Shown here piece after piece: positions 8,033 to 19,017 of a stretch of 64,000 nucleotides of DNA. Position 1 is the stretch's first letter; each line of letters starts with the position of its first letter. Both the position numbers and the translations under genes were made by a program. The DNA comes from Streptomyces sp. SCSIO 75703. Its GTDB lineage: Bacteria > Actinomycetota > Actinomycetes > Streptomycetales > Streptomycetaceae. The notes beneath the pieces are model-generated. The model saw nothing but the letters and a program-made list of their open reading frames with translations, did no database searches and was not told the origin of the DNA. Where the stretch lies: positions 3,534,001 to 3,598,000 of the forward strand of contig NZ_CP144555.1 of the NCBI RefSeq assembly GCF_036607905.1, read 5' to 3'.

Positions 8033-9202
8033 TCAGCCCACCGACGCGTCCAGGGCGCGCAGCAGGTCGGCCACCAGGTCCTCGGGGTCCTCTCCGCCGA
8101 CCGAGAGCCGGACGAAGCCCTCCGGTACCGCGTCGCCGCCCCAGCGACCGCGCCGCTCGGCGGTCGACCGCACCCCGCCGAAGCTCGTCGCCCCCTCCAC
8201 GAGCCGCAGGGCGTCGAGGAAACGGTCGGCGTGCGCACGGGAGGCCAGGGTGAAGGAGACGACGCAGCCGTGGCGCCGCATCTGCCGGGTGGCGATCCGG
8301 TACGAAGGGTCGTCGGGGAGCCCCGGGTACCGCAGCCCCGTCACCTCGGGCCGGGCCCGCAGTGTCTCGGCGACCTTCAGGGCGGTGGCGTTCTGCCGGT
8401 CCACACGCATCTGGAGAGTGGCGAGGGAACGGTGTGCGAGCCACGCCTCCATGGGGCCGGGGATCGCGCCGACGATCTTGCGCCAGTGCCGGACGGCGGC
8501 CAGGGGAGCGGCGTCCCGCCCGACGACGTACCCGAGGAGGACGTCCCCGTGGCCGGTGAGCTGCTTGGTGCCGCTGGCCACGGCGAAGTCGGCGCCGAGC
8601 TCCAGCGGGCGCTGCCCGAGCGGAGTGGCGAGGGTGTTGTCGACGGCCACCAGGGCGCCGCCCGCGTGGGCCGCCTCGACGAGACGCCGGACGTCGCACA
8701 CGTCCAGCCCCGGGTTCGACGGTGTCTCGATCCACAGCAGCTTCGCCCCGTCCAGGACGTCGAGCTGGGCGTCCCCGCCGGTCGGCGCGGTGCGCACCTC
8801 GATGCCGAACGCCTCCAACTGGGCGCGTACCAGGGGCAGCGCCTGGTAGCCGTCGGACGGGAGCACCACCGCGTCCCCGGTGCTGAGCTGCGAGAACAGC
8901 ACCGAGGAGATCGCGGCCATGCCCGAGGCGAACACCAGCGCGCCGACGTCGTCGCGTCCCGGCGCCTCCAACTCCACGAGGGCCCGCTCCAGATGGGTCC
9001 AGGTGGGGTTCTCGTCGCGGCCGTAGGTGTACGGGCCGGTGGGATCGCCCGGGAGGTGGAAATGGGCGGCGAAGACGGGGCCGGGCAGGGTCGGCTCGTG
9101 TCTGACCGGCTCGGGCAGTCCGGCGCGCACCGCGCGGGTGCCGTCGCCGGTCCCCGGAGGGCCGTCCTGAGAACTTCCCCCGGCCGTGCGGGAATCGCTC
9201 AT
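8033..9202 (-). CDS. cystathionine gamma-lyase/synthase-family PLP enzyme
   Basis: The protein has 389 residues and matches the Cys/Met-metabolism PLP family throughout. 'YTYGRDENPTWTHLERALVE' is the substrate-pocket N-terminal motif and 'LVFASGMAAISSVLF' the phosphate-binding glycine region. 'WIETPSNPGLDVCD' and 'VAVDNTLATPLGQRPLELGA' follow, then 'SGTKQLTGHGD' with the PLP-linked lysine. Family enzymes make or break thioethers such as cystathionine; lyase versus synthase cannot be decided from sequence alone. Its ATG overlaps the end of ptpA by four bases (ATGA), so the two are probably translationally coupled in one operon. Confidence 0.88.
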   Translation of the reverse strand: MSDSRTAGGSSQDGPPGTGDGTRAVRAGLPEPVRHEPTLPGPVFAAHFHLPGDPTGPYTYGRDENPTWTHLERALVELEAPGRDDVGALVFASGMAAISSVLFSQLSTGDAVVLPSDGYQALPLVRAQLEAFGIEVRTAPTGGDAQLDVLDGAKLLWIETPSNPGLDVCDVRRLVEAAHAGGALVAVDNTLATPLGQRPLELGADFAVASGTKQLTGHGDVLLGYVVGRDAAPLAAVRHWRKIVGAIPGPMEAWLAHRSLATLQMRVDRQNATALKVAETLRARPEVTGLRYPGLPDDPSYRIATRQMRRHGCVVSFTLASRAHADRFLDALRLVEGATSFGGVRSTAERRGRWGGDAVPEGFVRLSVGGEDPEDLVADLLRALDASVG

Positions 9203-9690
9203 GCCGCTCGTCCTTCCACGTCCGCGCGGACCGCGTCGAGCAGTCCGCCGGTCGCCGCCTCCACCATGTCGAGGCACTGCGCGAAGTCGCCGGCGTCCCC
9301 GTAGTACGGGTCCGGCACGTCCAGGTCGTCGCCGGCGGCGGGGTCGTACGACCGCAGCAGCCGCACCTTGGCCACGTCCCGTTCCGTGGGCGCGAGCCGG
9401 CGCAGGACCCTGAGGTGGCCCGCGTCGAGCGCGACGACGAGGTCGAGACGGTCGAACCAGGCCGGCTGGAACCGCCTGGCCGTGTGGGTGCCGTCGTAGC
9501 CGTGTTCCTCCAGCACGGCGACGGTGCGGGGGTCGGCCCCGTCGCCCTCGTGCCAGCCGTCCGTGCCGGCGCTGTCGGCGTGGACCCGGTCGTCGAGCCC
9601 CGCCCGCCGCAGCCGTTCGCGGAAGACGGCCTCGGCCATCGGGGAGCGGCAGATGTTGCCCGTGCACACGAAGCAGACGCGGTAGGCCAT
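9199..9690 (-). CDS. ptpA: low-molecular-weight protein tyrosine phosphatase
   Basis: The protein has 163 residues. The active-site P-loop C-x5-R-S is at the N-terminus in 'VCFVCTGNICRSPMAEAVF'. The general-acid aspartate lies in 'VPDPYYGDAGDF' (the D-P-Y/F loop). Both are in the standard positions of LMW-PTPs, whose usual length is ~150-165. The enzyme removes phosphate from tyrosine residues of cytosolic proteins. In Streptomyces, PtpA affects antibiotic production and growth (literature knowledge). It lies 3 bp from the membrane-protein gene upstream and overlaps the downstream lyase by four bases, forming a compact operon. Confidence 0.93.
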   Translation of the reverse strand: MAYRVCFVCTGNICRSPMAEAVFRERLRRAGLDDRVHADSAGTDGWHEGDGADPRTVAVLEEHGYDGTHTARRFQPAWFDRLDLVVALDAGHLRVLRRLAPTERDVAKVRLLRSYDPAAGDDLDVPDPYYGDAGDFAQCLDMVEAATGGLLDAVRADVEGRAA

Positions 9691-9693
9691 GGG

Positions 9694-10071
9694 TCAGTCC
9701 TCGTCCGGCAGGAACGCGTTCAGGGCCCAGGAGACGACCGAGATGATCAGGCCGCCCAGGACGGCGGTCCAGAAGCCCTCCACGTGGAAACTCAGGTCGA
9801 GCTTGCCGGCCAGCCACGAGGTCAGCAGCAGCATCAGCGCGTTGACCACCAGCGTGAACAAGCCGAGGGTCAGGATGAACAGCGGGATCGTCAGCACCTG
9901 CACAATGGGTTTGACCCAGAGGTTCACGAGGCCGAAGACCAGGGCGACCAGGATCAGCGTGCCGGCCTTCCTGCCGGTGCTGCCCCCGGTCAGAGTGATC
10001 TTGTCCAGCAGCCACACGGCGACTGCCAGGGCGCCCGCGTTGGCGATCGTCTTGACTACGAAATTCTTCAT
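9694..10071 (-). CDS. phage-holin-4-like (PF04020) small membrane protein
   Basis: The protein has 125 residues with four hydrophobic segments ('AGALAVAVWLL', 'TLILVALVFGLVNLWVKPIV', 'LFILTLGLFTLVVNALMLLL', 'FWTAVLGGLIISVVSWALNA'). 'GLVNLWVKPIVQVLTIPLFI' followed by 'LTLGLFTLVVNALMLLL' is characteristic of the widespread YvlD/phage_holin_4_2 family. The family is chromosomal despite its name, and its function is unknown. It is the first gene of the operon with ptpA and the PLP lyase, divergent from the cupin gene. Confidence 0.85.
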   Translation of the reverse strand: MKNFVVKTIANAGALAVAVWLLDKITLTGGSTGRKAGTLILVALVFGLVNLWVKPIVQVLTIPLFILTLGLFTLVVNALMLLLTSWLAGKLDLSFHVEGFWTAVLGGLIISVVSWALNAFLPDED

Positions 10072-10131
10072 GTGTCTGATCGTGGCAGACGCGAGCGGAC
10101 ACGAACGGTGAGACAGGGGCGGGCGGAGACG

Positions 10132-10449
10132 ATGAAGGCTTTCCGGCTGGACGAACTGGAGGCGGAGCGCGCCGCCAACGACGGCGCCTACCTGCAGTTC
10201 CTGCGGGAGCGGAACATGTCGGTGGGCCTCTACGCCCTGGACGCGGGAGCGGCCGATCCACAGCGGCCGCACGGTCAGGACGAGGTGTACTTCGTGGTCA
10301 GCGGACGCGCCGCGATCACCGTCGGCACGGAGACCACCGAGGTCGCCCGCGGCAGCGTGGTGTACGTGCCGGCCGGGGTGCCCCACAAGTTCCACCACAT
10401 CAGCGAGGACCTGCGGGTGCTGGTGGTGTTCTCTCCCCCCGAGGGCTGA
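10132..10449 (+). CDS. cupin-domain protein
   Basis: The protein has 105 residues forming one small cupin barrel. 'QRPHGQDEVYFVVSGRAAIT' is cupin motif 1, with metal-ligand candidates His and Glu. 'GSVVYVPAGVPHKFHHIS' is motif 2 with its His. A metal-dependent dioxygenase, isomerase or small-molecule sensor role is possible; the sequence does not decide. ATG 10132 follows GGCGGAGA. It stands alone, divergent from the holin-like operon. Confidence 0.85.
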   Translation: MKAFRLDELEAERAANDGAYLQFLRERNMSVGLYALDAGAADPQRPHGQDEVYFVVSGRAAITVGTETTEVARGSVVYVPAGVPHKFHHISEDLRVLVVFSPPEG

Positions 10450-10622
10450 GCCGTCGCCCCCCGGGTTCCCTAGGGGATCGCTCAGGGGGAGACAGGGGAT
10501 GCGGGAGCCCCGCCAGGGCCCGCGCGGCTCTAGCATCGAGTGCAGGACATCGGAGACTTCCGGGAAGGGTGCCGGTCCATCGGAGGAGCGGCACCGGCCG
10601 GGCGGAGAGATAGGACGAGGCG

Positions 10623-10829
10623 ATGCGAGAGATCTTCACGGGACTCCCGTGGTGGGTGAAGTGGATCGCGGTGCCGGTCATCGCCCTGGTCGTGTTCGGC
10701 AGCCTGATAGCGACGGTGCTCAGCGTCGTGATCGGACTGCTCTTCAAGGTGCTGGTCTTCGTGGCACTCGTCGGCGGACTGATCTACGTCGTGCGCCGGT
10801 TCACGTCGGGTTCCTCGTCGCGCTGGTGA
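10623..10829 (+). CDS. small membrane protein (DUF5326-like)
   Basis: The protein has 68 residues starting MREIFTGLPWWVKWIAVPVI, with two tight hydrophobic segments (~residues 12-33 and 35-57) and a Ser/Arg-rich tail. Proteins with this 'LPWWVKWIAVPVIALVVFG' opening are conserved in streptomycetes as DUF5326; the function is unknown. GGACGAGGCG precedes ATG 10623. It stands upstream of ssgR but has its own preceding gap (173 bp). Confidence 0.8.
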   Translation: MREIFTGLPWWVKWIAVPVIALVVFGSLIATVLSVVIGLLFKVLVFVALVGGLIYVVRRFTSGSSSRW

Positions 10830-11023
10830 GGGGAGCGGGGCCGCGGCAGGGGTGACGAGGGAACCTCCGGGTCCCTCGCCCGGGGGAAGTTTCCGGTACG
10901 GACGGCCGATGACCGGTGACCGAGGGTTAGAGTCCGAGACTCCCGCGGGGGCCACCCCGCGAGCGGCGTACCCCCCACCCCGTGTGCCCCGCACGGGCCC
11001 CTCCGCTTCCCCGGGAGTGATCC

Positions 11024-11878
11024 TTGGCCACGACCGACACCGCCCGAGCGGCGCCGCACGCACTCCCCGTGCAGACGCACGGGACACCGCGCACCGCTCT
11101 CCCCTCCCCCTCCTCTGCCGCCGAGCCGCCGCCCGCCACCCTGATCGGTTCCGTCCAGCGGGCGATGCGCCTGCTGGAATGCGTCGCCGCGCACGGATAC
11201 GGCGCCCCCGCCAAGCAACTCGCGCGGGAGACGGGACTCGCGCTGCCCACCGCCTACCACCTGTTGCGCACCCTCGTCCACGAGGGCTATCTGCGCCGGG
11301 AGAAGGGCCTGTTCTTCCTCGGCGAGGCGGCCGAGCGGCTGAGCCGCAGCGGCGTCGAGCAGAAACGTCGCAGCATCGTCGTCGACGCTTTGTCGAACTG
11401 GCGGGACGCGATCGACGCCCCCGTGTACTACGCCGTGTACCGCGCCGGTGAGGTCGAGGTCGTCGGCGTCTCGGACACGCCGGAGCACCCGGCGGTCGAG
11501 GAGTGGGCCGATTTCCGGGAGACCGCGCACGCGCACGCCGTCGGGCTCTGTCTGCTGTCGCAACTGGACGAGGCGGGCCGGCGCGACCACCTCCGACGCT
11601 ACCCGGTGCAACCCGTCACCCCCTATACGGTGCGTGACCGGCACAGCGTGTTGACGCGGCTGGAACGGCTGCCGCGAATGGCTCCGGTGACGGAACACCA
11701 GGAGTACGCGCTGGGCTACGTTTGCGCCGCGATCCCCGTCACCGTGGGCTCCACCCCGGCCGCGGTGGCCCTCTCCCTCCCCGCTCACCAGGCCGGCCGG
11801 CTGCTTCCGACGGTGCGCCGGCTGCAGCACGAGATGGGCCGGCTGCTGGGTCCGCTCGCGCCCTCTATCACTATCTGA
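11024..11878 (+). CDS. ssgR: IclR-family regulator SsgR, activator of ssgA
   Basis: The protein has 284 residues from TTG 11024, chosen because GGGAG lies six bases upstream. After a 40-residue disordered leader, 'LIGSVQRAMRLLECVAAHG' and 'PAKQLARETGLALPTAYHLL' form the IclR winged helix. 'YYAVYRAGEVEVVGVSD' and the C-terminal half form the effector-binding domain. Position directly upstream of ssgA identifies it as SsgR. In S. coelicolor this regulator switches on ssgA, which is needed for sporulation septum formation (literature knowledge). The 115-bp gap before ssgA would hold the SsgR-dependent promoter. Confidence 0.92.
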   Translation: MATTDTARAAPHALPVQTHGTPRTALPSPSSAAEPPPATLIGSVQRAMRLLECVAAHGYGAPAKQLARETGLALPTAYHLLRTLVHEGYLRREKGLFFLGEAAERLSRSGVEQKRRSIVVDALSNWRDAIDAPVYYAVYRAGEVEVVGVSDTPEHPAVEEWADFRETAHAHAVGLCLLSQLDEAGRRDHLRRYPVQPVTPYTVRDRHSVLTRLERLPRMAPVTEHQEYALGYVCAAIPVTVGSTPAAVALSLPAHQAGRLLPTVRRLQHEMGRLLGPLAPSITI

Positions 11879-11992
11879 AAACTCACTCCTTGTGATCTGG
11901 TGTGTACGTTAAGCAAGATGCCACCAGTGTAAGAAGTTTGGTTCCAGGTGTGATTTTCCCGGACAGTCGACGGCGAATGACGGGGTAGGCGA

Positions 11993-12430
11993 ATGGGCGA
12001 GTCTGTGCAGGCAGAGGTCATGATGAGCTTTCTCGTGTCCGAGGAGCTGTCGTTCCGCATTCCGGTGGAGCTGAGGTACGAGACCTCCGATCCCTATGCC
12101 GTACGGCTGACGTTCCATCTCCCCGGAGACGCCCCGGTGACCTGGACCTTCGGCCGGGAACTGCTGGTGGACGGCGTCGCCATGCCGTGTGGCGACGGCG
12201 ATGTGCGCATCGCGCCGGTCGATCCGGAGCCGCTGGCCGAGGTGCTCATCCGGCTGCAGGTGGGCAGCGACCAGGCGCTGTTCCGGTCCTCCGCGGCGCC
12301 CCTGGTGGCCTTCCTCGACCGGACGGACAAGCTGGTGCCGCTGGGGCAGGAGGGCGCGCTCGCCGACTTCGACGCGCACCTCGACGAGGCCCTGGACCGC
12401 ATCCTGGCCGAGGAGCAGAGCGCCGGGTGA
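11993..12430 (+). CDS. ssgA: SsgA, sporulation/cell-division activator (SALP family)
   Basis: The core 'MSFLVSEELSFRIPVELRYE' and 'TFHLPGDAPVTWTFGREL' are signatures of SsgA-like proteins, which occur only in sporulating actinomycetes. SsgA localises SsgB and thereby FtsZ to future septa (literature knowledge). Full length from ATG 11993 is 145 residues (MGESVQAEVMMSFL...). Internal ATGs at 12020 and 12023 give ~136 residues. GGGGTAGG upstream of 11993 and AGAGG before 12023 make both plausible. The S. griseus form, as I recall it, uses the longer N-terminus. A strong hairpin follows at 12624. Confidence 0.93.
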   Translation: MGESVQAEVMMSFLVSEELSFRIPVELRYETSDPYAVRLTFHLPGDAPVTWTFGRELLVDGVAMPCGDGDVRIAPVDPEPLAEVLIRLQVGSDQALFRSSAAPLVAFLDRTDKLVPLGQEGALADFDAHLDEALDRILAEEQSAG

Positions 12431-12623
12431 ACGGCGACGGCGCCCGGGTGGCGGTGACCTAGGCCGCGACGGGCCGCCGAACTGTGCAGGAACGCTTCTG
12501 CCGGTCTGCGTGGCCGTCGCGGCAGCCTCTGGAGCGGCGGGGCACCCAGCCGGCGCCAAAGACGACCGGCCCGCCACCGGCAGCGAAGAACGGCGGCCCC
12601 GAGGAACGGGTGGCTCCGAAGAA

Positions 12624-12656
12624 CGGTGGCCCGTGGCTCCCCGCCACGGGCCACCG
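12624..12656. terminator. bidirectional hairpin between ssgA and the YibE/F gene
   Basis: A 13-bp perfect stem (CGGTGGCCCGTGG / CCACGGGCCACCG) with a 7-base loop at 12637-12643 lies between convergent genes. Parts of its left arm recur upstream as imperfect repeats ('GAAGAACGGCGGCCC', 'GAAGAACGGTGGCCC'). No T-run follows, which is usual for Streptomyces terminators. Confidence 0.7.
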
Positions 12657-12688
12657 GTGCTCCGCCGGACCGCAGGGGCCCGGCGGGA

Positions 12689-14251
12689 TCAACGCTTCCG
12701 GCGGCGTCCCCGCCCGCCGCGCCCCTGCGCCCCGGCCCCGGACGGCCCGGGGACGCCGGCGACGGCGGGTACCGCCCCGCCCGCCTCCCGGCGGTCGGCG
12801 GAGACGACCAGCGCGGCGAGCGCCGTGGTCACCGGGACCGAGGCCACCAGGCCGATGGACCCGACCAGGGTGCGCACGATCTCCTCCGCGACCAGCTCGC
12901 TGTTGGCGACCGCCCCCACGCTGCTCTGCGCGATGGAGAACAGCAGCAGCAGGGGGAGCGCGGCACCCGCGTAGGCGAGCACCAGCGTGTTGACGACGGA
13001 CGCGATGTGGTCGCGGCCGATCCGGATGCCCGCCTGGTAGAGCCCCCGCCAGCCCATTGTCGGGTTGGCCTCGTGCAGTTCCCAGACGGCCGAGGTCTGG
13101 GTGACGGTCACGTCGTCGAGGACGCCGAGCGAGCCGATGATCACCCCGGCGAGCAGCAGACCGCTCATGTCGATGTGCGGGTACAGGCCGTGGATCAGGC
13201 CGGTGTTGTCGTCCGTGTTGCCGGTGAGCGCCGCCCAGCCGATGAACAGCGAGCCCAGGACCCCGATCAGCAACAGCGAGATCAGGGTGCCCAGGACGGC
13301 CACGGAGGTGCGGGCGGAGAGTCCGTGGCACAGATAGAGGGCGATCAGCATGATGGCGCTGGACCCCACGACCGCCACCAGCAACGGGTTGGAGCCCTGG
13401 AGGATCGCGGGGAGGACGAAGAAGTTCAGCAGCAGGAAGCTGATGGCGAGGGCGACCAGCGCCATCAGTCCGCGCAGCCGTCCGACGACCACCACCGCCA
13501 CGGCGAAGATGCCGGCCAGCAGGGCCAGCGGCAGCCGGCGGTTGACGTCGGTCACCGAGTACTGGAGGTCCTTCGGGGCGGAGGGCTCGTAGGCGACCAC
13601 CACCTGCTCGTCCTGGTGGAGCTGGCGCGACTGGTCCGGCTGCACGATCTCGGTGAACGTGCGGCCCTTGTCCTTGCCGGTGTCGACGCGGATCGTCGCC
13701 CGCTTGCACGTGCCGTTCGCCTGCTGGACCGCCGAGGAGCCCTCCGCGGTGGAGGTGTCCCCGGTCGGGACGGCTCCCGAGGCGTTGACGGACGAGCAGC
13801 TCACCTCGACCACCTTGGTGACGGTGGCCTCTTGGGTCTGCCGGTCGAAGCCGACGCCGGTGCGCTCGTGCGGCGGTGCCCCGCCCGGCCAGAGCACCAC
13901 GAGGCCGACCAGCACCGCCGTGGCGAAGGGGATGAGGATCGCGGCGATGACCTTCCGCAGGTGGCGGGAGACCGGCGCCGCGGGACCATGGCCGTGCCCG
14001 TGTGAGTGCCCGTGTGAGTGCCCGTGTCCGCCACCGGGGCCGTGCCCGCCTCCACCGTGCCCGCCCCCGCCGTGCCCGCCGGATCCGTCACCGCCCGTCG
14101 GCCGGCCAGGGAAACCCGCTGGTCCGGAGGCCGGGTTCGTGTCGAAGGCCCAGTCCCGCCCGCGGTCCGTCGCGTGGCGGCCGTCGTCTTCGGCACCCGG
14201 CCCACGGCGGGGGTCGTGCGGCGGAGGCGGAGGATGATGCGTCGTGGTCAC
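12689..14251 (-). CDS. YibE/F-family multispanning membrane protein with His-rich N-terminus
   Basis: The protein has 520 residues. Residues ~57-92 are Gly/His repeats ('GHGGGGHGGGGHG', then GHSHGHSHGHGHG), which could bind Zn, Ni or Cu. A membrane segment ('VIAAILIPFATAVLVGLVVL') and an exterior domain with two Cys follow. The C-terminal half has seven or so helices with 'YLCHGLSARTSVAVLGTLIS' and 'GVIIGSLGVLDDVTVTQTSA', which mark the YibE/F family (PF07907). The family's function is uncertain. The GTG start lacks a ribosome site but has GATGAT six bases before it, so the message may be leaderless. Confidence 0.88.
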   Translation of the reverse strand: MTTTHHPPPPPHDPRRGPGAEDDGRHATDRGRDWAFDTNPASGPAGFPGRPTGGDGSGGHGGGGHGGGGHGPGGGHGHSHGHSHGHGHGPAAPVSRHLRKVIAAILIPFATAVLVGLVVLWPGGAPPHERTGVGFDRQTQEATVTKVVEVSCSSVNASGAVPTGDTSTAEGSSAVQQANGTCKRATIRVDTGKDKGRTFTEIVQPDQSRQLHQDEQVVVAYEPSAPKDLQYSVTDVNRRLPLALLAGIFAVAVVVVGRLRGLMALVALAISFLLLNFFVLPAILQGSNPLLVAVVGSSAIMLIALYLCHGLSARTSVAVLGTLISLLLIGVLGSLFIGWAALTGNTDDNTGLIHGLYPHIDMSGLLLAGVIIGSLGVLDDVTVTQTSAVWELHEANPTMGWRGLYQAGIRIGRDHIASVVNTLVLAYAGAALPLLLLFSIAQSSVGAVANSELVAEEIVRTLVGSIGLVASVPVTTALAALVVSADRREAGGAVPAVAGVPGPSGAGAQGRGGRGRRRKR

Positions 14252-14335
14252 CGCCCGATCATCGCAAGAAGGGGAGGGGCCCTCTGGTCACCGCGCCCGA
14301 ATTGAGGCTAGCGTGGGGGCACCTTTGTACACGCG

Positions 14336-16344
<2,009 letters not shown>

Positions 16345-16432
16345 GGTCCCGTCCGGACCCGGTGGACGGGGAGGGGACGGTCTCCCGGGGCCGCCCCTCC
16401 CTCTGCCGGGGCCGGCTCGGCACACTGGTCCC

Positions 16433-17941
16433 ATGACTGCCACCTCTCTGAGCAAGGGTGCCAACCTCGCCGTCGACTCCCCCGTGGTCCGCGTCGAACT
16501 CGCCTGGTCGGCCGGGCCCGGCGTGCCCGAGGTCGACGCCTCGGCGCTGCTGCTCACCTCGGCCGGCCGGGTCCGCGGCGACGAGGACTTCGTCTTCTTC
16601 AACCAGCCACGCCACGCCTCCGGCGCGGTGCGGCACCTGGGGCGCCGTTCCGCGGGCGGAGCCACGGCCGACGCCGTCGAGGTGGACCTCCGTGCGCTGG
16701 AGCCGGAGGTGGAGCGGGTCGTGCTGTGCGCCTCGGCCGACGGCGGGACCTTCGGCCGGGTGCCGGGGCTGTCACTGCGGCTGCTGGACGCCGGGACCGG
16801 GACCGAACTGGCCCGGTTCGACATGACGGCGGGTACGGAGACCGCGCTGATCGGGGGCGAGCTGTACCGACGGCAGGGCCGGTGGAAGTTCCGCGCGGTC
16901 GGCCAGGGCTATGCCGCGGGGCTCGCCGGGCTGGCCACCGACTTCGGCATCACGGTCGACGAGGGGGCACCGGCACAGGCCCCCGACACGACGCCGGCGC
17001 CTCCGGCACAGCCACCCGCCGCTGCGACCGCGCCCCCGGCGCGGACGCCTCCCGCCCCGCCACCGGGTCCCCTCCCTCCGGCTTCCGCCGCCGAACCCGC
17101 CGGACGGTACGTCCCGACACCCCCGCCACCGCACGTGCCGCCCACTCCACCCGCACCACCCACGCCCCACCCCGCCTCCCACCTCACCCAGGGGGAGGAA
17201 CGCCTGCCCGTGGACATGCGCAAGCGCCTGTCGCTGCGCAAGGAGCAGGTCGCCGTCAGCCTGCGCAAGCACGGGGCGGCAGGTGTCACCGCCCGCGTCG
17301 TCCTGGTCCTCGACGCCTCCGGGTCCATGAGCGCCCTCTACACCAAGGGCGTGGTCGCCGACGTCGTGGAACGCATGGCGGCCGTCGCGGCGCAGTTGGA
17401 CGACGACGGCGAGATGCAGGCGTGGACCTTCGCCTCGAACCCGGCCCGCCTGCCCGACCTGCGCCTCGGCGACCTCCCCGAGTGGCTGCGCCTGCATGTG
17501 CGCGTGGGGGAGATCAGTCTCTTCCGGCGTGCCAGGAAGAAGGGGCTCCACCCCGACCAGGTCGACATGCGCGCGGTCGGCATCCAGAACGAGGAGCAGA
17601 AGGTGATCGCCGAGGTGCGGGCCTTCGTACGGGAGAACCCGGCACCGGACCCCACCCTGGTGCTGTTCTTCTCCGACGGCGGCGTGTACCGCAACACCGA
17701 GATCGAGCGGGAACTGCGCGAGGCCGTGGAGGAGCCCGTCTTCTGGCAGTTCGTCGGCATCGGCCGCGCCGGCTACGGGGTGCTGGAAAAGTTCGACACC
17801 CTGCCCGGACGGCGCGTCGACAACGTCGGCTTCTTCGCGGTGGACGACATCGGCACCGTCCCCGACCCGGAGCTGTACGACCGCCTGCTGTCCGAGTTCC
17901 CGTCGTGGATCACCGCCGCCGGGCGGGCGGGCATCCTCTGA
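16433..17941 (+). CDS. TerD-domain plus von Willebrand A-domain protein
   Basis: The protein has 502 residues. Residues 1-175 form a TerD-like calcium-binding domain ('[20 protein letters not shown]', '[17 protein letters not shown]', '[20 protein letters not shown]'). Residues ~180-260 are Pro/Ala-rich and disordered. Residues ~275-500 form a VWA domain with the metal-site motif D-x-S-x-S in '[14 protein letters not shown]'. TerD/VWA proteins belong to the widespread 'ter' stress systems linked to tellurite, phage and membrane stress; the exact function is unknown. CACACT lies six bases before the ATG with no ribosome site, suggesting a leaderless transcript. Confidence 0.88.
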   Translation: MTATSLSKGANLAVDSPVVRVELAWSAGPGVPEVDASALLLTSAGRVRGDEDFVFFNQPRHASGAVRHLGRRSAGGATADAVEVDLRALEPEVERVVLCASADGGTFGRVPGLSLRLLDAGTGTELARFDMTAGTETALIGGELYRRQGRWKFRAVGQGYAAGLAGLATDFGITVDEGAPAQAPDTTPAPPAQPPAAATAPPARTPPAPPPGPLPPASAAEPAGRYVPTPPPPHVPPTPPAPPTPHPASHLTQGEERLPVDMRKRLSLRKEQVAVSLRKHGAAGVTARVVLVLDASGSMSALYTKGVVADVVERMAAVAAQLDDDGEMQAWTFASNPARLPDLRLGDLPEWLRLHVRVGEISLFRRARKKGLHPDQVDMRAVGIQNEEQKVIAEVRAFVRENPAPDPTLVLFFSDGGVYRNTEIERELREAVEEPVFWQFVGIGRAGYGVLEKFDTLPGRRVDNVGFFAVDDIGTVPDPELYDRLLSEFPSWITAAGRAGIL

Positions 17942-17965
17942 TCCCCGCCCGTCCCGGCCCGGCGG

Positions 17966-18829
17966 CTACTCCGGCTGGTGTTCCGGACCGCCGAAGTCCG
18001 GGCTGCTGAAGTCCGGGCTGGAGTACCGCGGCCGGTGGTCCGCGGTGGACCCCTCGCCGGGGCTGCTGAAGCCCGGCCGCCCGTACCCGAGCTGCGGCAT
18101 CCGGCCGGACTGCGCCGCCGGTCCCGCGTGCAGCGCGGTCGCCGTACGCGGATCCTCCAGCGCCTCCCGCAGGAACGGCAGGATGCCGCGGTGCAGCAGG
18201 GCGTCGTGCCACGCCTCCCGGGCGCGGGCCAGATCCCCGTGGGGATCGGCGCGGCGGGCGGCCTCGGCGGACGGCCGGTTGCGCAGGGCCGTCATCAGGA
18301 GGCCGGCGGTGGCGACGAGGATCGCCACCGCCGTGACCGCGCCGAAGACCCATCCCGTGGTGAGCAGGGTCTGGGCGAACACCTGCTCCGGGGCCAGCAC
18401 GCGCAGGACGTAGCCGACGAGCAGGAAGAGGGCCGCCGCGGTGCCGGCCAGGACGGGGGCCAGGACGGCGATGACGGCGACGGCGCCCGCGCCGCTCGCC
18501 TCCGCGACCTCGCCCATGGTGGCGGCGAGGTGCGCCGCGCCACCCTCCGGATCCTCGGCGCCGGTGGTGCGGGAGGCGGGTGCCGCGGCGGCCGGGGCGG
18601 GCCGGCGCAGTTCCTCGCGGACCTTCACGTAGTGCTGGTACTCGGTGGCCGCCGCGGCCGTGATGAGCGCGGTCGCGTTCAGCGCCAGGGTGCGCAGTTG
18701 TTCGGTGGTGAGCCGTTGACCGGCGTGCGCCGGCTCCGGACGCGATGGTGCGGAGCGCAGCGCCTCATCGAGGATCCGCTCGTACTCCTGGCGGTCCTCG
18801 GTCGACAAGTGCTGCGGAACGCTGTTCAT
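17966..18829 (-). CDS. predicted membrane protein, unknown function
   Basis: The protein has 287 residues from ATG 18829 (GGGGG seven bases upstream); another ATG lies two codons earlier. It has a soluble N-terminus with helices ('LSTEDRQEYERILDEALRSA', 'TEQLRTLALNATALITAAAA'). Two strong membrane segments follow at ~125-150 and ~170-195 ('VAVIAVLAPVLAGTAAALFL', 'VFGAVTAVAILVATAGLL'). The C-terminal tail carries 'YSSPDFSSPDFGGPEHQPE'-type Ser/Pro repeats. I do not recognise a family. It is convergent with the TerD-VWA gene (24-bp gap), so no functional link follows from position. Confidence 0.72.
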   Translation of the reverse strand: MNSVPQHLSTEDRQEYERILDEALRSAPSRPEPAHAGQRLTTEQLRTLALNATALITAAAATEYQHYVKVREELRRPAPAAAAPASRTTGAEDPEGGAAHLAATMGEVAEASGAGAVAVIAVLAPVLAGTAAALFLLVGYVLRVLAPEQVFAQTLLTTGWVFGAVTAVAILVATAGLLMTALRNRPSAEAARRADPHGDLARAREAWHDALLHRGILPFLREALEDPRTATALHAGPAAQSGRMPQLGYGRPGFSSPGEGSTADHRPRYSSPDFSSPDFGGPEHQPE

Positions 18830-19017
18830 GTGCATCCCCCGATGCTCCGTAGGGCTTGGGGCTCGCATGCCAACGAGCCGTCGGGCAGAAACGGAGGGGA
18901 GCCTGCTACGGATAAGCCGATGGTAGAGCCGGGACGGCGCGTGGTGACAGGGGGTTTCCGGAAATTGGGTGCCGGGACCCGCCGAATCGGCGGCGTCCCG
19001 GCCGTCGCCTTCAACGG

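Noticed and set aside
9776-9791. CACGTGGAAAC string inside the holin-like gene
   Set aside because: Only the central hexamer and part of one arm match parS; the other arm has no similarity.
9694-10071. Holin-like gene as evidence of a prophage
   Set aside because: PF04020 proteins are common chromosomal membrane proteins despite the name; no other phage gene is near.
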